Source of the DNA: Burkholderiales bacterium
GTDB lineage: Bacteria > Pseudomonadota > Gammaproteobacteria > Burkholderiales > Thiobacteraceae
Direction: 5' to 3'
DNA length: 64,000 nucleotides
Assembly (NCBI GenBank): GCA_023511995.1
Contig: JAIMAL010000010.1
Coordinates: 1-64,000, forward strand
Position numbers and translations under genes: made by a program. This document shows, in pieces, positions 55,880 to 64,000 of this stretch (its first letter is position 1; each line of letters begins with the position of its first letter). The notes under the pieces were generated by a model. The model did no database searches and was not told where the DNA came from. It was given only the letters and a program-made list of their open reading frames with translations.

Positions 55880-56779
55880 GTGGACACCAAGCTCGCCACC
55901 TATCTGGCCGCAGTGGGGGAGCCTTATCCCCATGCGCTCGATCGTGATTACCCCGCCATACTGGAAAAAATCGCGGACTTGTGGGGCACCGACGCCGGCG
56001 AGGCATACTTTGCCGAACTTTCCATCGCGGATACAGAGCGCAGACAGGGTTTTCCGCCTGATGTAGCAAGGGACATCCTCCGTCTTTCCCTCGCTCACGA
56101 TCGGTGGCGCGCCCTTCCGCAGGAGGAAGACGATCCTTGGGCCGACGAGCCCCCCATGGACGAGAGCGAGCGCGCGGCCTTTCTCGACACCTTGGAAAGA
56201 CGGGGGGAACGTTTCGCACCCGAGACCTTTTTCCAACGGGTGGAGAGGGGTGAGACGCGGGAGGTGCTGCTCTTTCTGCGGGCGGGCATGGACGTGGATA
56301 CCCGGCGGGCGGATGAGTGGACGCCACTTCTGGTGGCGCTTTTCAATGGCCGGGAGGAGACGGCAATGTTGTTGCTGTCCAAGGGGGCCAAAGTGCGCGC
56401 CGCGGACCGCTATGGCTACCAACCCTTGCACTGGGCGGCGCTCAATGGCTACGAGCGGGCCACGCGTTTCATTCTGGACAAGGGCGCCGATCCCAACGCG
56501 ATGACGGTCTATGGCTTCACACCGCTCCTGCAGGCGGCGGCCCGCGGTCACCTCGCCATCGTGCAGATGCTGGTGGAACGTGGTGCCCTGGTGAACCAGG
56601 CGGGGCATGAGGGGTTCACGCCTCTGCACAAAGCCAGTGCCAACGGGCATTTGCAGGTGGTGCGTTTTCTCCTCGCCCGCGGTGCCCAGCGGACGGCCTG
56701 CACCGCGGCTGGCGCTACGCCGGCTGATCTTGCCCGGGCGGGGCGCCATGCCGAGGTTGTCAGACTTCTGGAATCCTGA
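55880..56779 (+). CDS. Ankyrin-repeat protein with unknown N-terminal domain
   Basis: The 299-residue product has an N-terminal region of about 115 residues (YPAILEKIADLWGTDAGEAYFAEL in pieces) with no family that I recognise, then five to six ankyrin repeats (for example DEWTPLLVALFNGREETAML, YGYQPLHWAALNGYERATRF, EGFTPLHKASANGHLQVVRF). No signal peptide, so likely cytosolic and protein-binding. The GTG start is supported by GGGAGAA upstream and by coupling to yjbQ. Confidence 0.88.
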   Translation: MDTKLATYLAAVGEPYPHALDRDYPAILEKIADLWGTDAGEAYFAELSIADTERRQGFPPDVARDILRLSLAHDRWRALPQEEDDPWADEPPMDESERAAFLDTLERRGERFAPETFFQRVERGETREVLLFLRAGMDVDTRRADEWTPLLVALFNGREETAMLLLSKGAKVRAADRYGYQPLHWAALNGYERATRFILDKGADPNAMTVYGFTPLLQAAARGHLAIVQMLVERGALVNQAGHEGFTPLHKASANGHLQVVRFLLARGAQRTACTAAGATPADLARAGRHAEVVRLLES

Positions 56780-56790
56780 AGGAGGAAGCC

Positions 56791-57096
56791 ATGCATGTGA
56801 CCCTCGTTAACGTGCGCGTGAAACCCGAGCATGTGGCCGATTTCATCGCCGCCACCCGGGAGAACCATCTGGGCAGCCGAGCCGAGCCCGGCAACGTGCG
56901 TTTCGACGTGCTGCAGCAGAGCGATGATCCCACCTGTTTCCTGCTCTACGAAGTGTTCCGCGATGCCGAGGCGGCGGCTTACCACAAGACCACGCCCCAT
57001 TATCTGAAATGGCGGGACACCGTCGCGCCGTGGATGGCGGAGCCCCGCCGTGGCGTGACCCACAAGCTGGTGTTCCCGGAAGGGTTGGGGTCATGA
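56791..57096 (+). CDS. LsrG/ABM-family monooxygenase-like protein
   Basis: The 101-residue product is a ferredoxin-like alpha/beta barrel of the antibiotic biosynthesis monooxygenase type (VTLVNVRVKPEHVADFIAAT, EPGNVRFDVLQQSDDPTCF, YEVFRDAEAAAYHKTTPHY). Similar LsrG proteins degrade or isomerise phospho-AI-2, but no lsr genes are present and the substrate is unknown. GGAGGAAGCC precedes the ATG. It overlaps the alcohol dehydrogenase gene by four bases. Confidence 0.85.
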   Translation: MHVTLVNVRVKPEHVADFIAATRENHLGSRAEPGNVRFDVLQQSDDPTCFLLYEVFRDAEAAAYHKTTPHYLKWRDTVAPWMAEPRRGVTHKLVFPEGLGS

Positions 57097-58283
57097 TGGT
57101 GGGGCCTTTCTCCATTTCCCGGCTGCCCCGCATCGAATTCGGCAGCGGGGCCTTCGCCAGGGTGCCGGGGCTCTGTGCCGCGTTGGGGCGCCGTGTGCTG
57201 GTGGTCACCGGTGGCCATTCGCTGGAGGCGGCCGGCCATTGGCAGCGCCTCGTCGAGGGGCTTGCCCAGGCAAAACTGTCGTGGGAACGGCTGAAGGTGG
57301 CGGGGGAACCGTCGCCCCAGCTCGTGGATGAGGCGGTGGCAGCCTTCCGTGATGCTTCCATCGATGTGGTGCTGGGCATTGGCGGTGGCAGTGTGCTGGA
57401 TGCCGCCAAGGCCATTGCGGGTCTGCTCAAGCCCGGCAACTCCGTGCTGGATCACCTCGAAGGGGTGGGGCCGGAAAAACCCTATGTGGGCCCCGCCACC
57501 CCCTTCATCGCCGTGCCCACCACCGCCGGCACCGGCTCCGAGGCCACCAAGAATGCGGTGCTTTCCGTGCGCGGCGAGCAGGGATACAAGAAATCCTTCC
57601 GCGACGAAAAGCTGGTGGCGGAATATGCCGTGGTGGATCCTGACCTGCTCGCCTCCTGTCCGCCGGAACTCATCGCCGCCAATGGCATGGATGCCCTCAC
57701 CCAGCTTCTGGAAAGCTTCGTTTCCACGCGGGCCAATGCCTTCACCGATGCGCTGGCGGTAAGCGGCCTCACCGCCGCCCGCGACGGACTGCTGCAGTGG
57801 TATGAAGGCGGCCCCCGCGCCGCCGAAGGGCGGGCGAAGATGGCCTATGCGGCGCTCATCTCCGGCATCACCCTGGCGCAGGCGGGGCTGGGGTCGGTGC
57901 ATGGTCTGGCCTCACCCCTGGGCGCCTTTTTCCCCATTCCCCATGGTGTGGTCTGCGGCATCCTGGTGGCGGAGGCCACCCGCGCCAACATCGACATCAT
58001 GGAAGAACGCGATCCGGACAATCCGGCCCTCATCAAATATGCCCAGGCGGGGCGACTGTTTCGCAACAAGACCCATCTGGAACCGGTGGGGGCCCGTGTC
58101 TTCCTCGTGCATCGCCTCACCGAACTCACCCGAGCGCTCAACCTACCGCGCCTTTCCGCCTACGGGGTGGGCGAGGCGGCCATCCCCCGCATCGTCGCCC
58201 ACTGTCGGGGTTCCAGCATGAAAACCAATCCTGTGGTCCTCACCGACGGGGAGGTGGCGCAGATTCTGCACCGCTGCCTCTAG
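57093..58283 (+). CDS. Iron-type alcohol dehydrogenase
   Basis: The 396-residue product has the Fe-ADH nucleotide motif GIGGGSVLDAAKA (about 93 to 105), PTTAGTGSEAT and metal-site motifs NGMDALTQLLE, SVHGLASPLGAFF and IPHGVVCG. The usual second metal ligand His in the DALTH motif is Gln here (DALTQ); other members of the superfamily share this. Translational coupling (ATGA) with the LsrG-like gene suggests that they handle the same small carbonyl compound. Substrate unknown. Confidence 0.88.
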   Translation: MMVGPFSISRLPRIEFGSGAFARVPGLCAALGRRVLVVTGGHSLEAAGHWQRLVEGLAQAKLSWERLKVAGEPSPQLVDEAVAAFRDASIDVVLGIGGGSVLDAAKAIAGLLKPGNSVLDHLEGVGPEKPYVGPATPFIAVPTTAGTGSEATKNAVLSVRGEQGYKKSFRDEKLVAEYAVVDPDLLASCPPELIAANGMDALTQLLESFVSTRANAFTDALAVSGLTAARDGLLQWYEGGPRAAEGRAKMAYAALISGITLAQAGLGSVHGLASPLGAFFPIPHGVVCGILVAEATRANIDIMEERDPDNPALIKYAQAGRLFRNKTHLEPVGARVFLVHRLTELTRALNLPRLSAYGVGEAAIPRIVAHCRGSSMKTNPVVLTDGEVAQILHRCL

Positions 58284-58394
58284 GCCGGCGTGCCGACAGA
58301 GGCGTCGGTCCCTCGACGTCCGGGGTTGTGTTGGGGCGGGCGGGGTCTTTCCAACTGCCAGGAAAATCAGCAGGATGTTGGCATAACGGGGTGC

Positions 58395-58410
58395 TGGCAT
58401 GGTGCTTGCT
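58395..58410 (+). promoter_or_regulatory. Sigma54 (RpoN) promoter
   Basis: TGGCATGGTGCTTGCT matches TGGCAYG-N4-TTGCW at every defined base, with GG and GC exactly ten bases apart (58396-58397 and 58408-58409). Transcription would start near 58420, about 25 bases before the ATG at 58446, with GGAGGA in between. A bound enhancer protein would be needed; no obvious enhancer site could be identified. Confidence 0.8.
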
Positions 58411-58445
58411 GCTTCCGTCGGGGCAAACGTCGGAGGAAGCTAACC

Positions 58446-58721
58446 ATGAGCAATCAGAAAACCCTTGCGGAGATGGGCATCACCGTGCGGGAGGATGGGG
58501 AAAACGGCCGCGTCTGTGTCGAGTTCGCTGCCTCCCAGGCCCGGCTCGAACTCACCCCGGAACAGGCGCGCGCCCTTGCCTCGCAACTCATCCAGACGGT
58601 TTATCAGGCGGAGGTGAAAGCGAGCCTCCGGCGCACCCAGGGACGGGACATGCCCCCGGCCGGGCGGCGCGTCATCGAGGGACCCTTCCCCACCCATCGG
58701 CCGCAGCCCGCGCGGCAATGA
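58446..58721 (+). CDS. 91-residue protein of unknown function under sigma54 control
   Basis: The product is small, charged and soluble: LAEMGITVREDGENGRVCVE, then a helix-rich stretch (LTPEQARALASQLIQTVYQA) and a Pro/Arg-rich disordered tail. I do not recognise the family. GGAGGA lies seven bases before the ATG. The perfect sigma54 promoter upstream and its isolation between convergent and unrelated genes make it a single-gene unit. The stop is four bases from the stop of the convergent hybrid kinase. Confidence 0.75.
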   Translation: MSNQKTLAEMGITVREDGENGRVCVEFAASQARLELTPEQARALASQLIQTVYQAEVKASLRRTQGRDMPPAGRRVIEGPFPTHRPQPARQ

Positions 58722-58725
58722 AGGG

Positions 58726-61700
58726 TCAGCTGCCCCCCTCGCCGGCGGGTGAAGCGGGCACGCCCTCGAGCTGATTGACCTGTGCCCAGACCCGGATGAA
58801 GGCCGCTTCCAGGTCCTCGATCCCCTCCCGCACCCCCTGCCAGTCGCCGGCCCGCGCCGCCTGTTCCACGCGGGCGGCCAGGGTCTGCATTTCGGCCGCT
58901 CCCACGTAGGCGGAGGCGCCCTTGATTTCGTGGGCCTTGGCGGCAAGCCGGGTAGCCTCTTCGGCCTGCGCACATTGGGCAAGTTCCGCCAGCAGGGTTT
59001 GCGTCGTGGAAAGATACAGGCCAAGGAGCTCCCCTTCCGCCTGAGCGTCGTGGCGCAACCAGTGGCGAAGCCGGCCGACATCGAAGGCCGGGGCCGAGGT
59101 GCTCTCCGCGGCCGGTGGGGGAGGCGAGGGACGATGCCAGGCCGGCACCCAGGTTTTCAGCGTCTCTTCCAGTTGTTCCAGTTTCACCGGCTTCACCAGG
59201 TAGGCGTCTATGCCCACACCGAGGCAGCGTTCCCGCGCCTCCTCGCGCGCATCCGCCGACATGGCGACAATGGGGGTGCGCCGCGGCGCGGGCAGGGTCA
59301 GCTCCCGGTGGCGGATTTCGATGGTGGCTTCCAGGCCATCCAGCTCCGGCATCTGGCAATCCATGAGCACGAGGTCGTAGGGAACGCGGGCCATGGCTTC
59401 CACGGCCTCGCGGCCGTTGGCCACCACGTCCGCGCGCACCCCCAGCTTGCGCAGCAGATGGGTCACCACTTTCTGGTTGACGGCATTGTCCTCCGCCACC
59501 AGCACCCGCACCGGGGCCGAAGCCGTTGCCACCGGCTCCAGGGGTGCCGGGGCCGGCCGGGCGAGCCCCAGCAGTTCCAACAGCACGGCGCGCAGACGCG
59601 CAGTGCGCACGGGTTTGGGCAGATGGGCGCGCCGCCCCGGCACACGGGGCCAGGTCGCGCGCATGGCCAGGGTGGTGAGCAGAATCTGGCCGGTGGCGGC
59701 GAGCGCGGGATTCTTGTCGATGGTGTCGATGAGCTCCGGGTTTTCCTCCAGCAGGCGTCCATCGAAAAAGGCGATACGGAAAGGTTCCCCCTGCCTTGCA
59801 GCGGCACTGAGTCTGGCGAAGGCTTCGACGCCGCCACTGGCGCATTCCACACGCATGCCCCAGTGGCCAAGCTGGCGGGCCAGGGTTTCCCGCAGCGAAT
59901 CGCTGGCCACGGCAAGGAGCACGGAAACGTTGCGAAGGCCGCTTTCATCTGGCCTCTCCTCCTCCGCCGCGCCGCGCTTGAGGCGGGCGGTGAACCAGAA
60001 GGTGGAGCCCACGCCGGGCGTGCTTTGCGCCCCGATGCTGCCTCCCATGAGCTCGGCAAGCTGACGGGAGATGGCGAGCCCCAGGCCCGTGCCCCCATAC
60101 CGGCGGGTGGTGGAACCATCCGCCTGGGAAAAGGCCTTGAACAGCCGTTTCATGCCCTCCGGGCTGATGCCGATGCCGGCATCCTTCACCTCCATCCGCA
60201 GTTCCACCTCCGCCTCGTCGATGGGGGTGAGCCGCCCGCGCACCACCACTTCACCGTGGTGGGAGAACTTGATGGCGTTGTCCACCAGGTTGATGAGGAT
60301 TTGCCGCAGCCTTCCGGGGTCACCGAGCACTTCCGCCGGCAGTTGCGGCGGCAGGTCGCAGACAAGCTCCAGCCCCTTGGCGTGGGCGCGTTCGCCGAAG
60401 AGTTCCAGGGCCTCCTCCACCGTCTCGCGCAGATCGAAGGGGACGATCTCCAGCTCCATGCGGCCGGCCTCGATCTTGGCGAAATCCAGGATGTCGTTGA
60501 TGATGGTGAGGAGCGATTCGGATGACAGGCGGATGGTTTCCGCGCATTCCCGCTGTTCGGGATCGAGCCGCGAGTCGAGGAGCAGCCCCACCATGCCGAT
60601 GATGCCGTTGAGGGGCGTGCGGATTTCGTGGCTCACATTGGCGACGAACTGGGATTTGATGCGGGAAGCCTCCAGTGCCGCGTCGTAAGCGGCGCGCAGA
60701 CGGGCCTCGTTTTCCTTGCGTTCGGTGATGTCGCGCATGATGGCCTGCACCACCACCTTGTCATCGAGCAGCATGGCGTGGAGGGCGATTTCCACCGGGA
60801 ACAGCCGGCCATCCCGCGCCTTGCCCAGCCATTCGAAGTGGCAGTGTCCCTCGCGTATGGCTTTCTCGATCTGGCGCATGCCATATTCGCCGGAAGGGGT
60901 GCCGTCGGGCTGAGTGGGCGGACCCAGGTCCGCGGGCCGGGTGCGGCAGAAATCCTCCACCGTGTCATAACCGAACATGCTGAGGGTGGCGGGATTGCAG
61001 TCGATGAAACGGCCATCCGCCACCAGCACGATGCCATCCGAGTTGGTGGTGAACAGGGTCTTGTATTTCACCTGTTCCCGCACGATCTGCTGGGTCTGCA
61101 GGCTGATGCGCCGCACCACCCAGCCGGAGACGGCGATGCCCACCAGCACCAGGGTGGTGCCCAGCCCGATCATCAGCCAGACGGTGTGGCGGTAGGCCAG
61201 GGCGGCTTCCTCAGCCGCCTGGCGGCTCCACTGGCGTTGCAAATCCACCATGGCCTCCAGCTCCGCGACCAGCCGCTGCTGGATGGGAATGGCATCCTGG
61301 CGCAGGATGAGCAGGGCCGCTTCCTGCTCATCGTTCATGGCATGTTCGATGCCGCTCACCACCTTCGGTTGGGCCTGGTTGGCGAGGGCGCGGATGCGTT
61401 CCAGGATGATTTTCTCCTGGGGCGTGGAGGCGAGCCGGTCCAGCTTCTGGCGGGCGTTGGTGAACTGGATGCCGAAGTCGTAGAAACGCTGCAGCGCCTC
61501 CTCCCGCTCGAAGGGATCGGGAGCGATGACGATGCTGTGCATGGTAATGATGCGCTGGCGCAGCGCATCCCGCATGGCCGTGGCCAGCTCCACCTTGGTG
61601 TTGTTCTCGTTGACGATGCGCTCGAGATGGTCGTTGATGGTGGCCATCTCGCGCACACTGACCACCGCCAGCGAGACCATGAGCACCAGCACCAGGGCGA

Positions 61701-61755
61701 AGCCGGTGGCCACGCTGAGGGCCATGCGGCGGGAAAAGCGGGGCAGTTTCGCCAT
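58726..61755 (-). CDS. BarA-like hybrid sensor histidine kinase with PAS, two receivers and Hpt
   Basis: The 1009-residue product has transmembrane helices at about 12 to 34 and 192 to 214 flanking a helical sensor region, a PAS domain (about 230 to 345), HisKA with H376 (VSHEIRTPLNG), HATPase_c (about 477 to 592, DNAIKF and GGTGLGLAI), a first receiver (about 608 to 730) lacking the N-terminal acidic pair, a second intact receiver (about 748 to 870, AEDNAVNQ, D799 in LMDCQMP) and an Hpt domain (H942 in AHEIKGAS). The architecture fits a phosphorelay to a separate response regulator; signal unknown. Confidence 0.93.
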   Translation of the reverse strand: MAKLPRFSRRMALSVATGFALVLVLMVSLAVVSVREMATINDHLERIVNENNTKVELATAMRDALRQRIITMHSIVIAPDPFEREEALQRFYDFGIQFTNARQKLDRLASTPQEKIILERIRALANQAQPKVVSGIEHAMNDEQEAALLILRQDAIPIQQRLVAELEAMVDLQRQWSRQAAEEAALAYRHTVWLMIGLGTTLVLVGIAVSGWVVRRISLQTQQIVREQVKYKTLFTTNSDGIVLVADGRFIDCNPATLSMFGYDTVEDFCRTRPADLGPPTQPDGTPSGEYGMRQIEKAIREGHCHFEWLGKARDGRLFPVEIALHAMLLDDKVVVQAIMRDITERKENEARLRAAYDAALEASRIKSQFVANVSHEIRTPLNGIIGMVGLLLDSRLDPEQRECAETIRLSSESLLTIINDILDFAKIEAGRMELEIVPFDLRETVEEALELFGERAHAKGLELVCDLPPQLPAEVLGDPGRLRQILINLVDNAIKFSHHGEVVVRGRLTPIDEAEVELRMEVKDAGIGISPEGMKRLFKAFSQADGSTTRRYGGTGLGLAISRQLAELMGGSIGAQSTPGVGSTFWFTARLKRGAAEEERPDESGLRNVSVLLAVASDSLRETLARQLGHWGMRVECASGGVEAFARLSAAARQGEPFRIAFFDGRLLEENPELIDTIDKNPALAATGQILLTTLAMRATWPRVPGRRAHLPKPVRTARLRAVLLELLGLARPAPAPLEPVATASAPVRVLVAEDNAVNQKVVTHLLRKLGVRADVVANGREAVEAMARVPYDLVLMDCQMPELDGLEATIEIRHRELTLPAPRRTPIVAMSADAREEARERCLGVGIDAYLVKPVKLEQLEETLKTWVPAWHRPSPPPPAAESTSAPAFDVGRLRHWLRHDAQAEGELLGLYLSTTQTLLAELAQCAQAEEATRLAAKAHEIKGASAYVGAAEMQTLAARVEQAARAGDWQGVREGIEDLEAAFIRVWAQVNQLEGVPASPAGEGGS

Positions 61756-61784
61756 AGGGGCCTTCCGGCACGTGCTGTCCGGGA

Positions 61785-62828
61785 TTATCGCTTGAAGGCG
61801 ACGACGTGGTCCACGTCCAGGCGGATGCCGATTTTTTCGCCCAGGGCATGGTCGTGGTGGCTGGGCACGAGGGAGAGGGCGGTACCGCCACTGGGCAGGC
61901 GCAGGGTGTAGAGGATGCTCGCGCCGCGGAAGGCCTTGTGCACCACTTCCGCCAACAGGGGGCTCGTGTCGTCATGGACGATGTCGTCGGGGCGGATGAG
62001 CACGTCCACGGCACAACCCTTGGCGCACTCACTGGGGAAAGAGCCGTTGAGGATGCCGAGCTCGATTTCGATCTGGTGGGAATTGAGCACCGTGCCCGGC
62101 AGAAACACACCCTGGCCGATGAAATCGGCGACGAAACGGTTCGCCGGTTGGTGATAGAGGCGGTAGGCGGTATCCCATTGCTGCAGACGTCCCGCGTGCA
62201 TGACGCCGATCTCGTCGGCCATGGCGAAGGCTTCCTGCTGGTCATGGGTGACGAGGATGGCGGTGATGCCCTCCTGCTTGAGGATTTGCCGCAATTCCAG
62301 GCCGAGGCGCTCCCGCAGTTCCACATCCAGATTGGAGAAGGGTTCGTCGAGCAAAAGCAGTTCCGGTTTCGGTGCCAGCGCCCGCGCCAATGCCACCCGC
62401 TGCTGCTGGCCGCCGGAAAGCTCATGGGGATAGGCGCTTTCGTGGCCTTCCAGCCCCACCAGGGCGAGCAGTTCCCGCACCCGCGCGGCGCGCTCCCGCG
62501 CCGGCCAGCGGTGTAGCCCGAAGGCCACATTGCCTTCCACGGTGAGATGGGGGAAGAGGGCGTAATCCTGGAACACCATGCCCACCCGTCGGCGCTCCGG
62601 CGGCACACTGTGGCCGGGCCGGCTGACCGGCTCGCCGTTTAAGAGAATCTCGCCGGAACTCACCGCCTCGAAGCCGGCGATGAGGCGCAGCACCGTCGTC
62701 TTGCCACAGCCGCTGGGTCCCAGCAGACAACCGATGCTGCCCGGGCCGAGACGGAAGGAGAGGTCCGCCACCACCTCTTTTTCGCCAAAACGTTTGCCGA
62801 CGCTGATCAGTTCCACGTGGGCGGCCAT
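61785..62828 (-). CDS. fbpC: ABC transporter ATPase, FbpC-like (ferric iron type)
   Basis: The 347-residue product has Walker A GPSGCGKTT, signature LSGGQQQRVALARAL, Walker B ELLLLDEPFSNLD, H-loop TH, and a C-terminal TOBE-like regulatory region (VDVLIRPDDIVHDD). The length and C-terminus fit FbpC-type ferric-iron importers rather than sulfate CysA, but thiamine or other cations are possible. I chose the ATG at 62828; its start is one base after the permease stop. Confidence 0.88.
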   Translation of the reverse strand: MAAHVELISVGKRFGEKEVVADLSFRLGPGSIGCLLGPSGCGKTTVLRLIAGFEAVSSGEILLNGEPVSRPGHSVPPERRRVGMVFQDYALFPHLTVEGNVAFGLHRWPARERAARVRELLALVGLEGHESAYPHELSGGQQQRVALARALAPKPELLLLDEPFSNLDVELRERLGLELRQILKQEGITAILVTHDQQEAFAMADEIGVMHAGRLQQWDTAYRLYHQPANRFVADFIGQGVFLPGTVLNSHQIEIELGILNGSFPSECAKGCAVDVLIRPDDIVHDDTSPLLAEVVHKAFRGASILYTLRLPSGGTALSLVPSHHDHALGEKIGIRLDVDHVVAFKR

Positions 62829-62829
62829 G

Positions 62830-64000
62830 TCAGCGTTCCGTCTGGCGGGTGAGCAGGATGACGGGAAAGAGTCCCGCCACAAGCAGCGCCACGGCAGGCA
62901 GGGCGGCGCGCTCCCATTCGCCTTCCGAGGTCATTTCGAAAATCCGCGTGGCCAGGGTATCCCAGCCGAACGGGCGGGTCATGAGGGTGATGGGCATTTC
63001 CTTCATCACGTCCACGAAAACGAGGATCATGGCCGTCACCACGCCCCCTTTGAGCAGCGGCAGATGCACGCGCTGGATCAGCTGGCGGCTGCACAGCCCC
63101 AGGCTGCGCGCCGCCTCGTCCATGCTGGGGGTGATGCGCTGCAGTGCGGCGGCGAGGGGCTCATGGGCCACGGCAAGGAAGCGCACCAGATAGGCGGAAA
63201 GCATCGCCAGCAGCGTGCCCGCCAGAAGCGGCCCGGCTTCGCGTCCGAAGAGCTCGCCCATGAGGCCAATGTAGAGCCGGTCGAACCAGGCAATGGGGAG
63301 GTAGATGCCAATGGCCAGCACCGCGCCCGGCACGGCATAGCCCAAGGTGGCGAAACGGACCATGGCGTCGGTGAGGGCGCCGCGCTGTTGCCGGCGGGCG
63401 TAGGCGAGCAACAGGGCCGTGGCGGTGATGAGGGTGGCGGCCATGCCCGCCAGAAGCAGGGAGCGCCCGAGATAGGCCCAATAGCGGAGATCCAGGTCCT
63501 GGGCCGCCACCCCCAGCGCCCACCACAGGAGTTGGCCCACGGGGACGATGAAGGCTACGGTGAGCACCGCGCCGCAGAAGAGGGGCGCGGCCAGGCGGCC
63601 AAAACCCGTGAGCACCAGGCGTTCCCGCCCGGCGCTGCGGCCGGTGGGCGTGTAACGCATCCCCGCGCGCAGGCGCTGTTCCAAAAAGAGCACGACGAAG
63701 ACGAAGAGGATCAGAAGCGAGGCCAGTTGTGCCGCCGCGGGCAGGGAGAAGAGGCTGTACCACGCCTTGTAGATGCCGGTGGTGAAGGTGTCGTAATTGA
63801 ACACTGCCACCGTCCCGAAATCGGCGAGGGTTTCCATGGCCACGAGGGCCACGCCCCCCGCGATCCAGGGACGCGCCAGGGGCAGGGCGATGCGCAGGAA
63901 ACCCTGGCGGCGGGAAAGACCGAGGCTTTGTCCCACTTCGAGGGCGCGTTTGCCCTGGCTCAGAAAGGCATGGCGGGCGAGCAGATAGACGTAGGGGTAG
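62830..64000 (-). CDS. fbpB: FbpB-like ABC permease, 5' end outside the window
   Basis: At least 390 residues with about nine or more membrane helices and two permease modules, each with an EAA-type loop (ALEVGQSLGLSRRQGFLRIAL in pieces near the window edge; MDEAARSLGLCSRQLIQRVHL in pieces near the C-terminus). METLADFGTVAVFNYDTF is typical of FbpB-type permeases. The reading frame stays open to the last base, so the start and probably an fbpA gene lie beyond the window. Confidence 0.88.
   Translation of the reverse strand, partial: YPYVYLLARHAFLSQGKRALEVGQSLGLSRRQGFLRIALPLARPWIAGGVALVAMETLADFGTVAVFNYDTFTTGIYKAWYSLFSLPAAAQLASLLILFVFVVLFLEQRLRAGMRYTPTGRSAGRERLVLTGFGRLAAPLFCGAVLTVAFIVPVGQLLWWALGVAAQDLDLRYWAYLGRSLLLAGMAATLITATALLLAYARRQQRGALTDAMVRFATLGYAVPGAVLAIGIYLPIAWFDRLYIGLMGELFGREAGPLLAGTLLAMLSAYLVRFLAVAHEPLAAALQRITPSMDEAARSLGLCSRQLIQRVHLPLLKGGVVTAMILVFVDVMKEMPITLMTRPFGWDTLATRIFEMTSEGEWERAALPAVALLVAGLFPVILLTRQTER

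Noticed and set aside
52741-55899. A 1052-codon minus-strand frame opposite clpB
   Set aside because: It is a shadow of ClpB codon bias, with low-complexity composition and no recognisable motif.

Overview
The window is GC-rich bacterial DNA whose gene order points to a sulfur-oxidising betaproteobacterium (Thiobacillus/Hydrogenophilales/Nitrosomonadales-like). Evidence is the der-hfq-hflX-hflK-hflC-DUF2065-hisZ-purA string, surE-pcm-nlpD-rpoS, alaC-hom-thrC, and above all a complete reverse-type dissimilatory sulfite reductase (rDsr) operon. No IS element, prophage, integrase or CRISPR array is visible.

Layout. 1-729 is the end of a YbbR/CdaR-like gene that looks foreign to the rest. 754-1641 is a Der GTPase with only one G domain; the two together look like a chimeric join (assembly or recombination) inside the shared P-loop sequence. 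1863-8023 (+) is hfq-hflX-hflKC-DUF2065-hisZ-purA. 8031-19942 (-) is a full pelABCDEFG exopolysaccharide operon. 20003-21195 (-) holds a small ATP-grasp-like remnant and an exported double-thioredoxin protein. 21387-23263 (+) is a soluble NarX/NarL-like two-component pair. 23314-39023 (-) is dsrABEFHCMKLJOPNR followed by a dihydrolipoamide dehydrogenase and cysG.

Divergent from dsrA, 39343-42985 (+) carries a small conserved-looking protein, an orphan Cas6/Cmx6-like endoribonuclease, a cysteine-free DsrC paralogue (RspA type), a strong terminator, a thiosulfate sulfurtransferase, an unknown 190-aa protein and a TauD-family dioxygenase. Then tRNA-Pro(GGG), surE, pcm, nlpD, rpoS, yrfG, a DUF498 protein (-), alaC, hom, thrC, nadC (-), clpB with a sigma32-like promoter, yjbQ, an ankyrin protein, an LsrG-like monooxygenase, an Fe-type alcohol dehydrogenase, a 91-aa unknown behind a textbook sigma54 promoter, a BarA-like hybrid kinase (-) and an FbpBC-type ABC transporter (-) running off the right end.

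How the genes work together: DsrAB with siroheme (CysG) oxidises sulfur delivered by DsrEFH/DsrC; DsrMKJOP and DsrL carry electrons to quinone and NAD(P). The most novel-looking element is the Cas6-like gene with no CRISPR, divergent from dsr and beside a DsrC paralogue without redox cysteines. The predicted dsr leader is about 290 nt and rich in hairpins, so RNA-level control of dsr is a testable idea, not a demonstrated one.
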